From: CAVVKW01 sp963761705
Lineage (GTDB): Bacteria; Verrucomicrobiota; Verrucomicrobiia; Chthoniobacterales; JAATET01
Direction of reading: 5' to 3'
Length of the DNA stretch: 64,000 nt
NCBI GenBank assembly: GCA_963761705.1
Contig: CAVXHK010000001.1
Coordinates: forward strand, 806,001 to 870,000
Part shown: positions 1 to 8,227 of the stretch, in pieces
Position numbering within the stretch: the stretch's first letter is position 1
Layout: each line of letters starts with the position of its first letter
Translations under genes and position numbers: made by a program
The notes under the pieces: generated by a model
What the model saw: the letters and a program-made list of their open reading frames with translations, nothing else
What the model was told of the DNA's origin: nothing
The model's database searches: none

Positions 1-2
1 TC

Positions 3-506
3 GTCTCGGCGGACTTCGACGCGTGGCCGACGCTGTCGAAAGCGATCCTGGTGATGCTCATGTTCATTGGTGGCTGCGCTGGGTCGACGTCGGGGGGGAT
101 CAAGGTGAGCCGCGTCCTCATCTTCATCAAAACGACGAAACAGCAGTTGGTAAATGCGTTCCGACCGAGTCAGGTCGTTCCGCTGCGGCTCAACGGCATC
201 GTGCTCGACGAGACGCTGAAGACCAGTGCGGTCTTCTTCGTGGCGCTCACGTGTTTCATCGTCGGCGGGTCGACGTTGGTGATGACGGTGATCGAGCCGC
301 GGCTGGATCTGTTGAGTAGTTTCGCGTCGGTGGTGGCGACGTTGTTCAACATCGGCCCGGGTCTCGTCGCGGTCGGACCGATGAAGAATTTCGCAGACAT
401 GCTGCCGGCGACCCACGTGTTTCTGTCGATCTTGATGATTCTCGGGAGGCTGGAATTGTTTGCGCTGCTGGTGTTGTTCATGCCGGCGCTGTGGCGGCGG
501 TATTGA
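3..506 (+). CDS. trkH: Trk-type potassium uptake protein, C-terminal part (runs off the left edge)
   Basis: This is the last 167 or so codons of a TrkH/KtrB-family K+ translocating subunit of the inner membrane; the frame is open from base 3, so the start lies outside the window. The motif GGCAGSTSGGIKVSR is the characteristic pore-loop and following helix of the fourth repeat in this family. After it come a polar stretch and two or three hydrophobic segments, ending LWRRY. No regulatory TrkA gene is visible here. The family call rests on the pore motif and is firm; TrkH, TrkG and KtrB cannot be told apart from this fragment. Confidence 0.88.
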   Translation, partial: VSADFDAWPTLSKAILVMLMFIGGCAGSTSGGIKVSRVLIFIKTTKQQLVNAFRPSQVVPLRLNGIVLDETLKTSAVFFVALTCFIVGGSTLVMTVIEPRLDLLSSFASVVATLFNIGPGLVAVGPMKNFADMLPATHVFLSILMILGRLELFALLVLFMPALWRRY

Positions 507-539
507 CGTCGGGCGCTGGTTCGGCTCAGGGTTCCGTCG

Positions 540-932
540 ATGAGAACCTTTGGATTCCTAGCGCTGTCGGTCGTTCTAATCGGAACGTCGGGTTGCTCGA
601 TGTTCGAGCGCAAGCGGGCGATGACGACGATCGAGACGCTGGTGGCGGCTGGGTTTCAGCAGCGCGTGGCAGACACGCCGGTGCGGGTTGGAATGATGCG
701 GTCGCTGCCGGCGAACCGCTTGGTTCCGGTGCGAAAAGGTGAGCGGGTCGGCTACGTCTACGCCGATCCGGGGACGTCGACGTTCTACGTGGGCGGACCG
801 CGGGATTACGAAAAATACCAGGCGCTCAACGCGGAGCTGACCACCGTCGAAGCGAACGACGCGGCGGCACTGAATGCCTGGCCGGTTGGGGAAGAGTGGG
901 ATTGGGACGAGTTCGAGCCGCTCTGGTGGTAG
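540..932 (+). CDS. small hypothetical lipoprotein
   Basis: A 130-residue protein with an N-terminal signal peptide ending in a lipobox (IGTSGCS, Cys about residue 19), so it should be lipid-anchored on the periplasmic side. The mature part is short, acidic toward the C-terminus and ends in aromatic residues (EPLWW). I do not recognise a domain. It starts 34 bases after the Trk gene and may be cotranscribed with it. A strong inverted repeat follows its stop codon. Confidence 0.7.
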   Translation: MRTFGFLALSVVLIGTSGCSMFERKRAMTTIETLVAAGFQQRVADTPVRVGMMRSLPANRLVPVRKGERVGYVYADPGTSTFYVGGPRDYEKYQALNAELTTVEANDAAALNAWPVGEEWDWDEFEPLWW

Positions 933-941
933 CTACCATCA

Positions 942-977
942 GCTGGAAGCCGATGCCCCGTGTCATGGGCTTCCAGC
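942..977. terminator. bidirectional hairpin terminator, also a dispersed-repeat copy
   Basis: A perfect 10-bp inverted repeat (GCTGGAAGCC at 942-951, GGCTTCCAGC at 968-977) sits between the convergent lipoprotein gene and rsmE. There is no clear T tract. The 3' half shares the core GGCATCGGCTT (read on the minus strand) with intergenic repeats near 17500 and 38570. Confidence 0.6.
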
Positions 978-986
978 GAATGGTTG

Positions 987-1730
987 TTAGAACAATTCGT
1001 GTCCGAGCACGCTCAGACAATAGATCGCGGCGGTCTCGGTGCGGAGGATGATCGGGCCGAGGGTGACGGGGCGAGCGCCGTTGCTCTTCGCGAGACCAAG
1101 CTCTGCCGGGGTGAAATCGCCTTCGGGTCCGACGTAGATCGTTAGCTCGGTCGGCGCTGAACCGTTCTGTTCTTCGTAGTCGCGGAGGAGCGCTTTGATC
1201 GGCTGGGCGTCGGCTTGGAGCGAGGCGATGAGGATGAGGCCGGAGGGTTTGGCTTTCTCAAAGTAAGTGCGCGTCGCGACCGGTGTGCTGACCTGCGGGA
1301 GCCAGTTCTGACCGCACTGTTTGCAGGCTTCGAGGGCGACGGTCTGCCATTTCGCCCGTTTACCGGGGAGGTCGGAGGCGTCGAGTTGGACGACGGTGCG
1401 CTCCGAGAGAAGCGGGACGATCTCGGCGGCTCCAAGTTCGACGGCTTTTTGGATGATGAGATCCATGTTCTTCCCCTTCGGAACGGCTTGGCCGAGGGTG
1501 ATGCGGCACTTGAGCGGGGACGATTTGCCACGGTGGACGATGCGGAGGGTGGCGGTCGTCTTGGCGGAGGACTCGATGGTCGCGGTGGCCTCGTGCCCGC
1601 GCCCATCGAAGACGACGATCTTATCGCCGGCGGAGTGGCGGAGGACGTTAAGGCAATGGTGGGCTTCGTCGCCGGTAAGCGTCGGCGTGTCTTGGAGAAG
1701 ATCGTCGGGCGCGAGGAAAAATCGATGCAT
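987..1730 (-). CDS. rsmE: 16S rRNA (uracil1498-N3)-methyltransferase
   Basis: RsmE methylates N3 of U1498 in 16S rRNA using SAM. The 247-residue product has the usual length. It shows the N-terminal PUA-like region (MHRFFLAPDDLL, then GDEAHHCLNVLRH) and the C-terminal SPOUT knot (KAVELGAAEIVPLLSERT, YVGPEGDFTPAEL, LGPIILRTETAA). The start at 1730 was chosen because MHRFF is the conserved N-terminus; upstream in-frame codons overlap the divergent gabD leader. It is transcribed away from gabD and converges on the lipoprotein gene. Confidence 0.95.
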   Translation of the reverse strand: MHRFFLAPDDLLQDTPTLTGDEAHHCLNVLRHSAGDKIVVFDGRGHEATATIESSAKTTATLRIVHRGKSSPLKCRITLGQAVPKGKNMDLIIQKAVELGAAEIVPLLSERTVVQLDASDLPGKRAKWQTVALEACKQCGQNWLPQVSTPVATRTYFEKAKPSGLILIASLQADAQPIKALLRDYEEQNGSAPTELTIYVGPEGDFTPAELGLAKSNGARPVTLGPIILRTETAAIYCLSVLGHELF

Positions 1731-1816
1731 GGTTGCCCGGAGGTTAGCGGGGAGAGGTGCCGCAATCCACGGGAAAGTCGGTCGCACAAGTCGGAGGTTT
1801 GCGTTACTTTTCGGGC

Positions 1817-3262
1817 ATGCTCGACCTGCGCGACCCAACGTTACTTCGCACCCAGGCGCTCGTCGGCGGCGAGTGGATCGATTCTGACAATAAAATCCCC
1901 GTCACCAACCCCGCCAGCGGCGAGACGATCGCAACCGTTCCCAGTTTGACGGCGGCTGACGCCGACCGCGCCATCGCGGCAGCGGCTGAGGCGATGCCCG
2001 CTTGGGCGGAACGGCCCGCGACCGAGCGGTCGAAGGTCCTGCGGCGCTGGTACGATCTGCTGGTGGAGAACACCGAAGACTTGGCCCGCATTCTCACCGC
2101 CGAGCAGGGGAAGCCACTCGCCGAGGCGCGGGGCGAGATCGGATACGGTGCGGCTTACGTCGAGTGGTTCGCCGAGGAGGTGAAGCGGATCAACGGCGAG
2201 ATCATCCCGCCGCCTTCAGGCGCTCAACGCATCGTTGTCCTGCGGCAACCCGTGGGGGTGTGCGCGGCGATCACTCCGTGGAATTTTCCGAACGCGATGC
2301 TCGCCCGCAAGGTCGCGCCCGCCCTCGCGGCGGGTTGCGCGATGGTGGCGAAGCCCGCTTCGCAGACACCGCTTTCGGCGCTCGCGCTGGCTTGTCTCGG
2401 TGAGCGGGCCGGCTTGCCAATGGGGTTGTTCAGCGTGGTAACGGGGCCGGCGAAGGAGATCGGTGAGGCGTTGACGCAGAGTCCGGTCGTCCGAAAACTG
2501 ACGTTCACCGGGTCAACCGGAGTCGGCAAAATACTCCTCAAGCAATGCGCCGACACGGTGAAAAAAGTGACGATGGAACTCGGCGGCAACGCGCCTTTTG
2601 TCGTTTTCCCAGACGCGGATCTCGACGCCGCGGTCGAGGGCGCGATGGCCGCGAAGTACCGGAATGCCGGGCAGACCTGCGTTTGCGTGAATCGCTTTCT
2701 GCTGCACGAGTCGATCCACGATGAGTTCGCCGAGAAATTGACCGCCGCCGTTCGGAATCTCAAAGTCGGCGCGGGCACGGAGGACGGCGTCGAGCAGGGG
2801 CCGCTCATCGAGGAGGCGGCGGTCGAGAATGTTGAAACGCTCGTTGCCGACGCGCGGGCGAAGGGTGCGAAGGTGCTCGTGGGCGGTGAGCGCCACGAGT
2901 TGGGCGGGACGTTTTTTCAGCCGACCGTTCTCGCGGGTGCGACGGTGGAGATGGATTTCGCGCAGGAGGAAATTTTTGGCCCGGTCTCGGCACTGTACAA
3001 ATTTGAGACGGACGCCGAGGCGCTCGCTCTGGCGAACGACACGGCGGTCGGCCTGGCTGCCTACTTTTACACGCGTGATCTTGGGCGGACGTGGCGGTTC
3101 AGCGAAGCGCTGGAATACGGGATGGTCGGCGTAAACACGGGCGCGATCTCGAACCCGATGGCTCCCTTCGGCGGAGTGAAGGAATCCGGCACTGGCCGAG
3201 AGGGCTCGACGCACGGGATCGAGGATTACACGGAGCTGAAATACGTATGCGTGGCTTTCTGA
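1817..3262 (+). CDS. gabD: succinate-semialdehyde dehydrogenase (NAD(P)+)
   Basis: A 481-residue aldehyde dehydrogenase, closest in motif pattern to GabD, which oxidises succinate semialdehyde to succinate in GABA breakdown. Visible are the Rossmann segment (TFTGSTGVGKILLKQ), the catalytic glutamate in MELGGNAPF, the catalytic cysteine in RNAGQTCVCVNRF, and the C-terminal PFGGVKESGTGREG signature. ATG at 1817 gives the normal N-terminus. No gabT is nearby, so the physiological substrate is inferred from family resemblance. Its 3' end overlaps the next gene by 16 bases. Confidence 0.9.
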   Translation: MLDLRDPTLLRTQALVGGEWIDSDNKIPVTNPASGETIATVPSLTAADADRAIAAAAEAMPAWAERPATERSKVLRRWYDLLVENTEDLARILTAEQGKPLAEARGEIGYGAAYVEWFAEEVKRINGEIIPPPSGAQRIVVLRQPVGVCAAITPWNFPNAMLARKVAPALAAGCAMVAKPASQTPLSALALACLGERAGLPMGLFSVVTGPAKEIGEALTQSPVVRKLTFTGSTGVGKILLKQCADTVKKVTMELGGNAPFVVFPDADLDAAVEGAMAAKYRNAGQTCVCVNRFLLHESIHDEFAEKLTAAVRNLKVGAGTEDGVEQGPLIEEAAVENVETLVADARAKGAKVLVGGERHELGGTFFQPTVLAGATVEMDFAQEEIFGPVSALYKFETDAEALALANDTAVGLAAYFYTRDLGRTWRFSEALEYGMVGVNTGAISNPMAPFGGVKESGTGREGSTHGIEDYTELKYVCVAF

Positions 3263-3615
3263 TCGTCGTCGCTGGACTGTTGATGAGCGCCCCGTTGCAA
3301 GCCGGTCCGATTTCCAAATACCGATGGGAGAATCGGCTCGTTCTCTGGCAGAGTGACTCCGCCGAGTTTGGGGCGAGATTTCTGAAAACGTGGGACGCCG
3401 TCGCCCCGGGCTGCTTGGAACGCGACATCCTCGTCCTCGAAATCAGGACCGCCGAGATGCGGGAGGAACTCGGTCTCGGAGGAAGGGAGACCGTCATTCT
3501 GCTCGTCGGTAAGGATGGTGGGGTGAAGGAGCGCTGGTCGGAGGCAGTCGCGCCGGAGAAAGTCTTCGCGCTGATCGACGCGATGCCGATGCGGCAGCGC
3601 GAGATGCGGGAGTAG
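3247..3615 (+). CDS. secreted DUF4174 domain protein
   Basis: A 122-residue protein with a signal peptide (MRGFLIVVAGLLMSAPLQA) followed by one DUF4174 domain. The family's closing motif is clear: LLVGKDGGVKERWSE and then FALIDAMPMRQREM. The family is thioredoxin-like in outline but has no established function. ATG at 3247 lies inside the end of gabD, giving a signal sequence directly and suggesting translational coupling. Confidence 0.82.
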   Translation: MRGFLIVVAGLLMSAPLQAGPISKYRWENRLVLWQSDSAEFGARFLKTWDAVAPGCLERDILVLEIRTAEMREELGLGGRETVILLVGKDGGVKERWSEAVAPEKVFALIDAMPMRQREMRE

Positions 3616-3691
3616 AAGCGGTGGGGCCGAGCTCCCCCGAAAGCACGGCTACGCCGGTTTCCGATCGGTGAAAGGTCCGCGGCGATCGGGA

Positions 3692-4621
3692 TCAGCCCTT
3701 GACCGCGCCCGTCGTGAGACCGCTGACGAATTCTTTCTGAAGCGCGAAGAACAAGATCGCCGGCGGGATGATGGCAAGCAGCGTGCCCGCGAGGAAGACA
3801 CCGTATTGCTGACTGTATTCCCCGACGTATTGATTGAGAATGACGGGAAGCGGGAGTTTGTTTTGCGAGGAGAGGTAGACGTTCGGCGCGATGAAGCTGT
3901 TCCAAGCGCCGAGGAACGCGACGAGGCAGAACGCGCCGCTCATCGGGCGAACGAGTGGCATGACGAGTTCGTAGTAGATGCGAAACTCGCCGCAGCCATC
4001 CATGCGGCCCGACTCGATCAGCTCGGACGGGACGCCGAGCATCGCTTGGCGGAAGAGAAAGATGCCGAAGATGCTGACTGCTCCCGGCACGAGGAGCGCC
4101 CAATACGTGTCGATCCAGCCGATCTGGACGATGATCTCGTAGGTCGGAGCGAGCAGGATGACGCCGGGGATCATCATCGATCCGAGCATGAACCCCATGA
4201 GCGCCTTCTTGCCGGGGAATGCAAATTTCGCGAGGGCGTAGCCGGCCAGCGACGAGAAGAGGAGTTGCATCGTCGTGGAGGCTCCGGCGAGGAAGATCGA
4301 ATTGGCGATGTAGAGCCAAAAGGAGACGGAGCCCTGGAGGGTCTCACGGGTCGCAAAGAGTTCCCGGAAATTTTTGAAATTCAACGTCTCGCGCGACCAT
4401 TCGCCAATCGGTGGCAGGAAGACGGATTCGTTGAGAACGCTCGGGTCTTTGAAGGCGGCGGCGATGAGCCAGAGGAAGGGGGCGAGAATGAAAAACGCGA
4501 CGCCGGCGAGCACGATGTAGCGCAAGTAAGTGAGCGCGGGCTGCGGGTCGCGCGGTGAGCGCAGGTAGAGCGCAACGAAGCCGAGGACGGCGATGAGGAG
4601 AGTCCAGCGGACGCCGTTCAT
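3692..4621 (-). CDS. sugar ABC transporter permease, MalG type
   Basis: A 309-residue inner-membrane permease of the carbohydrate-uptake-1 (MalG) family with about six membrane segments. The EAA loop that contacts the ATPase is visible as ELIESGRMDGCGEFRIYYEL followed by VMPLVRP. The protein ends FVSGLTTGAVKG, the common MalG-type ending. It is the last gene of a three-gene operon, and its start overlaps the upstream permease by 4 bases (4618-4621). No ATPase gene is present, so it presumably uses a shared MsiK/MalK-type ATPase encoded elsewhere. The sugar is unknown. Confidence 0.92.
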   Translation of the reverse strand: MNGVRWTLLIAVLGFVALYLRSPRDPQPALTYLRYIVLAGVAFFILAPFLWLIAAAFKDPSVLNESVFLPPIGEWSRETLNFKNFRELFATRETLQGSVSFWLYIANSIFLAGASTTMQLLFSSLAGYALAKFAFPGKKALMGFMLGSMMIPGVILLAPTYEIIVQIGWIDTYWALLVPGAVSIFGIFLFRQAMLGVPSELIESGRMDGCGEFRIYYELVMPLVRPMSGAFCLVAFLGAWNSFIAPNVYLSSQNKLPLPVILNQYVGEYSQQYGVFLAGTLLAIIPPAILFFALQKEFVSGLTTGAVKG

Positions 4622-5508
4622 TCTTTGAGCGTCCCGGAGACGCGGAGTTGAATCATGCTGATGACGAAAATCACGAGGACGAGCAGCCAGCCGATGGCGG
4701 CGCCGGTGCCGAGGTCGCCTGAGTCGAAGGCGTATTGGTAGAGGTAGCCGACGATGGTGAGGCCGGAGTTCTTTGGGCCGTTTCCCTGGAGGAGGGCGAA
4801 GGGCAGCTCGAAGAGTTGGTAGGAGCCGATGGTGCTCATGATGACGACGAACGTCGCGACCGGGGTGATCGCCGGGAAGGTGACGGCCCAGAAGACCTGC
4901 CAGGCGTTGGCCCCATCGATGCGCGCGGCGTCGACGAGGGCTTCGTCAACGGTCTGCAGCGCCGCGAGAAAATAGATCATGTTGAAGCCGACGTACATCC
5001 AGAGCGACGTGAGCACGAGGGCGGGCATGACGAGCGCTGGATTTTCCAGCCAGCGTTCGTCCAGGCCCCAGCCGGTGAGGGCGTGGACGAATTGGTTGAA
5101 CATCCCGTAGCGCGGCGTGAAGAGAACGCCGAAGAGAACGCCGACGAAGATCTGTCCGACGAGGTGTGGCGAGAAGAGAACGAGCCGGAAGAACCCCTTC
5201 AGCCGGTCGCGTCGCGCGTTGAGCATGAGGGCGAGGCCGAGGGCGAGCGGGAGCTGCAAGCCGATGGAGAAAATCGCGTAGACGGTCGTGTTCGTGAGCG
5301 CGGTGTAGAAGTCGGGATCGCTGAGAATGAACGCGAAATTCCCGAAGCCGACGAAGACTTCGCTGCGCGCTCCATTCGTCTGGTAGAACGCGAGGACGGT
5401 CGCCTTGAGGACCGGGTAAACGAAGAACGCGAGCGTAACCAAGACGTAGGGCGCAACGAAGGCGTAGGGCACCAACCAGCGGAGGGAGCGATTGGGCGCG
5501 GCGGTCAT
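4618..5508 (-). CDS. sugar ABC transporter permease, MalF type
   Basis: A 296-residue MalF/LacF-type permease with six predicted helices. The EAA loop reads DAARIDGANAWQVFWAVTFP. It overlaps the binding-protein gene by 4 bases at its start and the MalG-type permease by 4 bases at its end, so the three are almost certainly one translationally coupled operon forming a single importer. Confidence 0.92.
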   Translation of the reverse strand: MTAAPNRSLRWLVPYAFVAPYVLVTLAFFVYPVLKATVLAFYQTNGARSEVFVGFGNFAFILSDPDFYTALTNTTVYAIFSIGLQLPLALGLALMLNARRDRLKGFFRLVLFSPHLVGQIFVGVLFGVLFTPRYGMFNQFVHALTGWGLDERWLENPALVMPALVLTSLWMYVGFNMIYFLAALQTVDEALVDAARIDGANAWQVFWAVTFPAITPVATFVVIMSTIGSYQLFELPFALLQGNGPKNSGLTIVGYLYQYAFDSGDLGTGAAIGWLLVLVIFVISMIQLRVSGTLKE

Positions 5509-6866
5509 TCAGGGGGGAAAAGGAAGGCGTTACGCTCGGCGACGTTGCGGACTTCCTGGGCTTTGCGGGCGAGCTCAGTATCGACAAATTCGCGCAGGCC
5601 GACGTCCTGATTTTTCGCGTAGTAGATGCTCGCGTCGATGAAGGCTTCACCAAGTTTGCTGGCGCCGAGGGTGTAGTAGGGCGCGGCGAAACTGGAGGGT
5701 GTGGCCGGGGCTAGGTCGGCGTAGAGTCGGCCGACCGGCTGGTCGGAGTAAAATGCGTTCGGCTCGTCGTAGACCGGCAAGTTCCACGCAGCCTTCAAGG
5801 GCGAGATGATGTTCGTTGCAAGGAAGCGATCTCCGAGGCTGGCGCGATCGAGGTAGAGGTGCTTCGCGAGTTCCCAGGCGAGGTCCGGCTGCTTCGATCC
5901 TTTCGTTATGACCAGTCCGGTGCCGCCCCAGGTGCTGACGCGCCGCCCGCCCGGCTCCCACGACGGGAGCGGCATGAGAGCCATCTTCCCGGCGACTCCG
6001 GGGGCGTCAACTTCGTATTGCTTCGAGCGCCAATCCGGCGCGAAGTAAAAAACGACTAGGCCATCGAGCATGATCTTGGACAGAGTTTGGCCCCACCCCG
6101 CCGGGAACGAGATGCGGGTCGCGCCGGTCGTTTGCCGGACGTACCAGCAGATCGTTTCGGCGACGACGGGCGAGTCGAACGCGACCTCTCCGTTCTCGTT
6201 GAAGATGGCTCCGCCGCGTTGCAGAATGAGCGTCTCGAGAATATCCGTCTGTGCGGTGGGCAGATCCAGTGCGTAGCGGTCGACGACCCCGTCGCCATCG
6301 ACGTCCGCCGTGATGCGGCGACCGATCGCGGCGAAGTCGTCCCACGTCTCGATCGTGTTCACGTCGATCCCCAGTTCTTCCACGATGTCGCGACGGTAGG
6401 CGAGCATGACGGGATGCACGTCGTGCGGTAGCGCGAAGGTGCGTCCCCGCGTCGTCCAAAGGCTGAACCGCGAAGCGACCATCGAATCGAAGAGACCTTC
6501 CGCCTGAAGCCGCTCGGTGAGGTCGACGAACCCGATGTCCTCGAGCGATCCCTTGGTGAAGTAGCCCATGGCCGCTTTTTCGATCTCGACAAGATCCGGA
6601 ACCTCGGTGCCCGCGATCATTGCCGCCCGCAGTCGGCTGTTCAGCGCCCGCAGATCGACGAGCTGGACCTGCACCTTTACGTCGTGCTTTTCCTCGAAGG
6701 CGGGGATCGCTTGTTCGTAAAAATCCAGGTGGGTGCGCGAGAACGTTGCCACCACGAGATCGGGCCGACTGACCCCGCCGCCCCAGCGGCCCACCAGGAC
6801 AAAAATGCCCGCCACGATCGTCGCGATCAGGATCCAAAGCGGAGCCTTGCCGAAGGGGAATTCCAT
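5505..6866 (-). CDS. sugar ABC transporter substrate-binding protein
   Basis: A 453-residue extracellular solute-binding protein (family 1). The N-terminus has one hydrophobic segment (APLWILIATIVAGIFVLVG) without a lipobox, so it is probably held by an uncleaved anchor rather than a lipid. The mature part opens DLVVATFSRTHLDFYEQ and has the family features AFEEKHDVKVQVQ, VPDLVEIEK and FALPHDVHPVMLAYRRD. ATG at 6866 (MEFPFGK) was preferred to a start 13 codons further up because it puts the hydrophobic segment near the N-terminus. No ribosome-binding site is obvious. First gene of the sugar operon. Confidence 0.88.
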   Translation of the reverse strand: MEFPFGKAPLWILIATIVAGIFVLVGRWGGGVSRPDLVVATFSRTHLDFYEQAIPAFEEKHDVKVQVQLVDLRALNSRLRAAMIAGTEVPDLVEIEKAAMGYFTKGSLEDIGFVDLTERLQAEGLFDSMVASRFSLWTTRGRTFALPHDVHPVMLAYRRDIVEELGIDVNTIETWDDFAAIGRRITADVDGDGVVDRYALDLPTAQTDILETLILQRGGAIFNENGEVAFDSPVVAETICWYVRQTTGATRISFPAGWGQTLSKIMLDGLVVFYFAPDWRSKQYEVDAPGVAGKMALMPLPSWEPGGRRVSTWGGTGLVITKGSKQPDLAWELAKHLYLDRASLGDRFLATNIISPLKAAWNLPVYDEPNAFYSDQPVGRLYADLAPATPSSFAAPYYTLGASKLGEAFIDASIYYAKNQDVGLREFVDTELARKAQEVRNVAERNAFLFPPE

Positions 6867-6955
6867 TAAAAATGACGCTATCACGGCGGGTCGGCGGACC
6901 ACCAACCGAAAGCCGTCGTTGGCGGGTGGGCCCGTGGCGTGCTAAGACGGAGGAC

Positions 6956-7618
6956 ATGGAGGTGTGGGCATTCGTCGGTTTCACACTCATCGTCGTGGGG
7001 CTGGCCGGCGCTGGTCTGTGGTGGGAGCACCAGCGGACTGAAGCCCTCCGCGCGGCTGGAGCGAAGCTGGGCCTCGCACTGGAACCCGCCAAGAATCGCG
7101 ATCTGGGTGGGCGGCTGCGTTATCTGAACCGGCTAAATCAAGGCCGCGGCCACGTGGCTTACAACGTGCTCCGTGGCTCCGTGGCGGGCGAGGCGATCCT
7201 GGCCTGCGACTTCACCTACACGACAGGTTCGTCGAGTTCCAAGGGGTCGTCGAAGCGGACGCACCGTCTCCGGGTTTATTCGCTGACACTCGGACGCGAG
7301 GTGCCGGAAGTGACCATTTCGCCGGAGGACGTGTTCTCAAAATTCGCCCAGGTTCTCGGCTACGACGACATCGATTTCGAGTCGGCGGAGTTTTCCCGCC
7401 GCTTCTGCGTGCGCTCGAAGGACAAACGATTCGCCTACGATCTCTGCGATCCGCGAATGATCGAGTTCCTGCTATCGCGTCCGTGGCTCCAGATCGAAGC
7501 CGAGGGGTCGAGGTTGGCAACGATCTACGAGGGACCGTTGCGGGCTGACCGACTCGCTCCGGAGCTGGGCGATCTGCTCGAAATTCGTCGCCGGATCCCA
7601 TCGCACCTTGCCGTCTAG
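6956..7618 (+). CDS. membrane-anchored protein of unknown function, upstream of lemA
   Basis: A 220-residue protein with a single N-terminal transmembrane helix (VWAFVGFTLIVVGLAGAGLWW) and a soluble domain of about 190 residues, probably cytoplasmic. A Ser/Lys-rich loop (TTGSSSSKGSSKRTH) interrupts an otherwise mixed alpha/beta-looking sequence. I do not recognise the domain. The start at 6956 has GGAGGA immediately upstream. The gene lies 28 bases before a LemA-family gene on the same strand, so the two may act together at the membrane. Confidence 0.72.
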   Translation: MEVWAFVGFTLIVVGLAGAGLWWEHQRTEALRAAGAKLGLALEPAKNRDLGGRLRYLNRLNQGRGHVAYNVLRGSVAGEAILACDFTYTTGSSSSKGSSKRTHRLRVYSLTLGREVPEVTISPEDVFSKFAQVLGYDDIDFESAEFSRRFCVRSKDKRFAYDLCDPRMIEFLLSRPWLQIEAEGSRLATIYEGPLRADRLAPELGDLLEIRRRIPSHLAV

Positions 7619-7646
7619 CAATTTCGTGTAGGATCGTTGCCTCGCC

Positions 7647-8210
7647 GTGGAAGTTCTCGTCTACCTCGTTGTCCTGTTTGTCTCGATCCTGCCCGTGCTT
7701 TACGGATTGGCTCAATACAATGGCTTGATCGCGCTGCGAAACCACATCCGTGACGCCTGGGCCAACGTCGACGCCGAACTTAAGCGCCGCTACGAGCTGA
7801 TTCCGAATCTCGTGGCGACGGTCAAGGGTTACGCCGCCCACGAGAGTGCGGTCCTCGACTCCGTCACCGAGCTACGAGCGAGGTGCGCGGCGAATGATGG
7901 AAGTGTCGCCCGGCAGTCCGCCGACGAGTCGCGCTTGGTCGGTGCGCTGTCGCGACTCTTCGTGGTCGCGGAGAATTACCCAGAGCTGAAGGCGAGCGAG
8001 AATTTCCTCCAACTCCAGAACGAGTTGGTGAACACGGAGGACCGCATCCAGGCCGCGCGGCGGTTCTACAACGGCAACGTCCGGGACTACCGGAACAAGT
8101 GCGAGAGCTTCCCGAGTTCGATCGTGGCGTCGATGTTCAGCTTCGAGCCGGAGTCATACTTCGAGGTCGAACCGACGGAGCGCGTCGCGCCGCGGGTGGT
8201 ACTGGGCTAG
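7647..8210 (+). CDS. lemA: LemA family protein
   Basis: A 187-residue LemA-family protein: one N-terminal membrane helix followed by a helical bundle. The conserved core is plain: YNGLIALRNHIRDAWANVD, LKRRYELIPNLVATVKGYA, then ENYPELKASENFLQLQNEL and RRFYNGNVRDYRNKCESFP. It starts with GTG at 7647. LemA proteins have no defined biochemical activity; they often sit beside other membrane proteins of unknown function, as here. Confidence 0.93.
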   Translation: MEVLVYLVVLFVSILPVLYGLAQYNGLIALRNHIRDAWANVDAELKRRYELIPNLVATVKGYAAHESAVLDSVTELRARCAANDGSVARQSADESRLVGALSRLFVVAENYPELKASENFLQLQNELVNTEDRIQAARRFYNGNVRDYRNKCESFPSSIVASMFSFEPESYFEVEPTERVAPRVVLG

Positions 8211-8227
8211 CCAGCCGACGCTTGACT

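Noticed and set aside
3668..5610. Long plus-strand frames rich in Glu, Arg and Asp opposite the sugar permeases
   Set aside because: Charged, low-complexity antisense frames are expected opposite hydrophobic genes in GC-rich DNA; no domains are present.
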